The notes below the pieces were generated by a model that saw only the letters and a list, made by a program, of their open reading frames with translations, was not told where the DNA came from and did no database searches. A program made the translations under genes and the position numbers. This document shows, in pieces, positions 37,802 to 39,711 of a stretch of 39,711 nt of DNA (positions within the stretch are counted from its first letter, which is position 1; each line of letters begins with the position of its first letter). The stretch is from a virus: positions 1-39,711 of IMG/VR virus record IMGVR_UViG_3300009506_000165, one strand, 5' to 3'.

Positions 37802-37899
37802 GCCACCTCCTGGCCGCTGCCGCAGGCGCTGCCGTGGCCCTCGCCGCTGTGGCCGCCGTGGGCCTGGTCCTCGCCGACCGGGCCGACCGTCTGACCTGA
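37798..37899 (+). CDS. 33-residue membrane peptide
   Basis: A tiny ORF with a single Ala/Val/Leu membrane helix (residues about 3-26) and a charged tail (DRADRLT). GTG start overlaps the previous stop and a terminator follows. Its place in the endolysin unit suggests a holin-like or lysis-modulating peptide, but it may be too short to act alone. Confidence 0.45.
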   Translation: MSHLLAAAAGAAVALAAVAAVGLVLADRADRLT

Positions 37900-37906
37900 C
37901 CTCATC

Positions 37907-37943
37907 CACCGCCCCGGGACCATCACCACGGCCCGGGGCGGTG
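37907..37943 (+). terminator. Strong hairpin terminator of the endolysin unit
   Basis: CACCGCCCCGGG and CCCGGGGCGGTG form a perfect 12-bp stem with a 13-base loop, 8 bases after the last stop codon. Confidence 0.7.
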
Positions 37944-37957
37944 CCGCGTCTGGCACC

Positions 37958-38182
37958 ATGGTGGCCATGGCCACCCAGCTCGCCGCCACCAGCCCCGACC
38001 CGTTCGTCACGCTCGCTGAGCGCTGCCAGGCCATCACCGACCGGGTCACAGCGATCCTCGCTGACTGGTGGGAGGCCAACGCCCCCACCGTGCGGGCCGT
38101 TGTCGCCTGGTACGAGGGCCTGGCCCGCTCCGACGACTGGGAGACCCGGGCCGTAGTCTGGCACCTCGGCCGGCGGCCATGA
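37958..38182 (+). CDS. Hypothetical small protein with a WETRA motif
   Basis: A 74-residue helical protein ending in DDWETRAVVWHLGRR, a motif also found in the protein at 38427. Starts at 37958 or 37967 are possible in the same frame; the second lies 7 bases after a CACCAT that could be a weak -10. Unrecognised. Confidence 0.5.
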   Translation: MVAMATQLAATSPDPFVTLAERCQAITDRVTAILADWWEANAPTVRAVVAWYEGLARSDDWETRAVVWHLGRRP

Positions 38183-38430
38183 CCCGCCAGGACCTCGCCG
38201 TGGACCTCGTCGTCGGAGACACCATGGAAACAGCGGTGAGGCTGTGTCGGCGCCACGGGATCGACCCACGGAAGGCGATACCGGTCCAGAGCGCCGCCCG
38301 GCGCCTGGAGGGCACCCGTGGATTCCGGGTCGTCGAGGTCGCCCGACCCGGTGCCGCCCGGTGGGGCGAGTTCTACGACGTGGCCCGCCGCTGCGGAGTC
38401 GAGTTCGTAGAGCTGGAGCCGGTGGCATGA
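38179..38430 (+). CDS. Hypothetical small basic protein
   Basis: An 83-residue protein. The middle (METAVRLCRRHGIDPRKAIPVQSAARRL) reads like a DNA-binding or arm-type helix pair; the rest is a short alpha/beta stretch (FRVVEVARPGAARWGEFYDVARRCGVEFVEL). Unrecognised. ATG overlaps the previous stop. Confidence 0.45.
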   Translation: MTRQDLAVDLVVGDTMETAVRLCRRHGIDPRKAIPVQSAARRLEGTRGFRVVEVARPGAARWGEFYDVARRCGVEFVELEPVA

Positions 38431-38579
38431 GGACACACCGGTGGCTCGATGCGATCTACCTCGGCCGGGCAGCGCCGAAACGGCCCGATTCGTGGGAGAC
38501 CCGGGCCGCGATGTGGTGGCTGGCCCGGTCGACCTGGCCCAGGTGGAGCTACGTGGAGGTCGCGACATGCCCTGGTTGA
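38427..38579 (+). CDS. 50-residue protein, partial paralogue of the gene at 37958
   Basis: A Trp/Arg-rich short protein containing DSWETRAAMWWLARS, which repeats the WETRA motif of the 37958 product. ATG overlaps the preceding stop; the next gene starts inside its end. Unrecognised. Confidence 0.45.
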   Translation: MRTHRWLDAIYLGRAAPKRPDSWETRAAMWWLARSTWPRWSYVEVATCPG

Positions 38580-38863
38580 TGGAACACCAGCAGCAGGACG
38601 ACGACTCACGGTTCCACGCCGCCACCGGAGGCACACCCGGGTGGTCCGCCTGGGACACCCTCTGCGGACTCACCGTCACCGGGAACGGCCACGCCACCCC
38701 CGAAGACCTCTACGCCGCCGTGGTCGCCACCAACGGCCAGCACGGCCACCCCACGATCACGTGGTGCCCGGCGTGTCTCGCCGCCGCCCTCCACACCCAC
38801 CTGACCATCATCGGCTACTACGCCCCCGACGCACCCCTCTGGCGAATGGAACAGCCCTACTGA
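38567..38863 (+). CDS. Hypothetical protein with Cys/His zinc-like motif
   Basis: A 98-residue protein. It contains WDTLCGLTVTGNG and ITWCPACLAAALHTHL, where C, CxxC and HxH could bind zinc. Unrecognised. The ATG at 38567 is supported by GTGGAGGT upstream and overlaps the previous gene by 13 bases. Confidence 0.5.
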   Translation: MPWLMEHQQQDDDSRFHAATGGTPGWSAWDTLCGLTVTGNGHATPEDLYAAVVATNGQHGHPTITWCPACLAAALHTHLTIIGYYAPDAPLWRMEQPY

Positions 38864-39051
38864 TGCGCTGGCGGTCCGTCCGGGCGTTCTGTGCCGGAGT
38901 GTGGCTCATGGCGGGCGCCGGGTGGCTCACCGAGCAGCAACGGTTCTGGCTCTGGACCGCCGCCGCCGTCACCATGGCCGGGGCCACCGTCTGGGGAGCC
39001 ACCAGGCCCAACCCGGCCGAGACCACCGCACCGGGCCGCCTCCACCCGTAA
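38863..39051 (+). CDS. Small two-span membrane protein
   Basis: A 62-residue protein with two membrane segments (residues about 6-22, VRAFCAGVWLMAGAGWL, and about 29-47, WLWTAAAVTMAGATVWGA) and a polar tail. ATG overlaps the preceding stop (TGATG). Unrecognised. Confidence 0.5.
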   Translation: MRWRSVRAFCAGVWLMAGAGWLTEQQRFWLWTAAAVTMAGATVWGATRPNPAETTAPGRLHP

Positions 39052-39075
39052 CCATGGGCACCACTGCCCCTGCAG

Positions 39076-39088
39076 TACCATCCGTCCC
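39076..39088 (+). promoter_or_regulatory. -10 element of the final unit
   Basis: TACCAT (39076-39081) lies seven bases before the ATG of a short leader ORF at 39089. No good -35 is visible. The spacing matches other putative leaderless starts in this window. Confidence 0.4.
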
Positions 39089-39121
39089 ATGACGAGACTG
39101 ACAGGCCAGGACGTCGCATGA
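39089..39121 (+). CDS. 10-codon leader peptide ORF
   Basis: ATG 39089 opens MTRLTGQDVA and stops at 39119-39121, overlapping the next gene's ATG at 39118 (ATGA). If the mRNA begins at the ATG, ribosomes would load without a Shine-Dalgarno and re-initiate on the next gene. Coupling is inferred from arrangement. Confidence 0.4.
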   Translation: MTRLTGQDVA

Positions 39122-39708
39122 CGGCACACCCACCCCGCCCCATCCGACCCTCCGACCTCGAACGCCTCGCCGCCACCATCACCCTCCTCGGCACCCGCCT
39201 CGCCGCCCCCTGCACCTGCGGCCGAACCGGATGCACCGCCGGAGAACACCTCTGGCGGGCCACCCGCGACGCCCTCCCCGGGATCCCAGCCCGCCCCCTC
39301 GAACCCACCCGAGGCGGCACCACCGGCCTCGACCTCGACGACCGGCCCCAACGGCCACCCGAACACGAGAACCTCGCCGCCGCCGCCCGCCAGCTCCAGA
39401 CCGACGCCGACACCATCCTCATCCTCCTCGACCTGTGGGCCCACCGCCGCAAGACCGTCGACGACACGGCCACCGACGACCAGTGGTGCTCCTGGCACCT
39501 CTCCACGATCGGGGTCTGCGAAGCCCGCTACCGGGGCGACCAGTGCCGGTTCTGCTACGACTTCTCGAGGCTGCACGGCATGATGCCTCCCGCTGAGATC
39601 CTCCAGACCCGCCATGAGGGCCGCCGGGTCACGACGGCCATGGTGGCCGACGTGAAGGCCAAGCAGCGGCAGAAACGGAAACGGGCACGGCGGAAGGCGA
39701 GACGGTGA
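39118..39708 (+). CDS. Hypothetical Cys-rich protein with basic tail
   Basis: A 196-residue protein. An N-terminal helix leads to CTCGRTGCTAGEH, then a helical middle (NLAAAARQLQTDADTILILLDLWAHRR), a second Cys/His group (WCSWHLSTIGVCEARYRGDQCRFCYDF) and a strongly basic C-terminus (KAKQRQKRKRARRKARR). It probably binds zinc and nucleic acid. Unrecognised. Its position may be just upstream of the packaging genes. Confidence 0.6.
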   Translation: MTAHPPRPIRPSDLERLAATITLLGTRLAAPCTCGRTGCTAGEHLWRATRDALPGIPARPLEPTRGGTTGLDLDDRPQRPPEHENLAAAARQLQTDADTILILLDLWAHRRKTVDDTATDDQWCSWHLSTIGVCEARYRGDQCRFCYDFSRLHGMMPPAEILQTRHEGRRVTTAMVADVKAKQRQKRKRARRKARR

Positions 39709-39711
39709 CCA
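39705..39711 (+). CDS. Start of the next gene, cut by the window end
   Basis: A GTG at 39705 overlaps the TGA of the preceding gene (GTGA), the usual junction in this genome. Only two codons are visible. Confidence 0.4.

Noticed and set aside
37798-37899. 33-residue peptide as the main holin
   Set aside because: A single short helix is a weak case, and the 83-residue two-span protein at 13459 is a better holin; it is kept only as a possible lysis modulator.
1-39711. tRNA, rRNA or tmRNA genes
   Set aside because: No cloverleaf-like segment or rRNA-like sequence was noticed on reading; a covariance-model scan would be needed to exclude a divergent tRNA.

Overview
The window is a GC-rich (visually about 70%), almost gap-free stretch of a tailed bacteriophage or phage-plasmid genome. 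A siphovirus tail operon, an endolysin, two WhiB-type regulators, GTG starts overlapping the previous stop (GTGA/ATGA/TGATG), and promoters whose -10 box lies only 6-7 bases before the start codon (leaderless mRNAs) all point to an actinobacterial host. Terminase, portal and capsid genes are not in the window and presumably lie beyond its ends.

Layout. (1) 1-13710, plus strand: head-tail connectors, tail terminator, tail tube, tail assembly chaperones joined by a -1 ribosomal frameshift at G GGA AAA (3322-3328), tape measure, minor tail proteins, a beta-helix spike and a holin-like pair. A lipoprotein gene on the opposite strand (3708-4418) interrupts this operon. (2) 13728-14988, minus strand: four small genes behind a consensus promoter with a palindromic operator in its spacer. 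(3) 15063-20690, minus strand: a conjugation-like membrane and DNA-transfer module with a TraB/FtsK-type translocase, a membrane-HTH protein, several small membrane proteins and a membrane-anchored staphylococcal-nuclease-like protein, ending at a UUCG-loop terminator. (4) 20658-22316: overlapping divergent promoters, a truncated tyrosine integrase and small genes. (5) 22401-31780, plus strand: an early operon of small unknown genes followed by a Holliday-junction resolvase, a Cas4/RecB-like exonuclease, an OB-fold-like protein, a RepA-like ATPase, and an iteron/DnaA-box region that looks like a replication origin. (6) 31924-37943: a LacI-HTH/WhiB fusion, a beta-class DNA methyltransferase, an HNH endonuclease inserted at the start of a cytosine-C5 methyltransferase, a second HTH/WhiB fusion, and an amidase endolysin. 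(7) 37958-39711: small genes, ending in one preceded by a 10-codon leader ORF.

How it may work together (inference). The element combines a phage virion, a plasmid-like origin with no visible DNA polymerase, a Streptomyces-plasmid-like DNA translocase module and a broken integrase. This suggests a phage-plasmid that may persist extrachromosomally and may also move, or help DNA move, between mycelial or clustered cells. The two HTH-WhiB fusions are candidate redox- or iron-responsive switches for it. The strongest points for follow-up are the Tra-like module, the iteron origin, the HTH-WhiB fusions and the HNH/methyltransferase arrangement.
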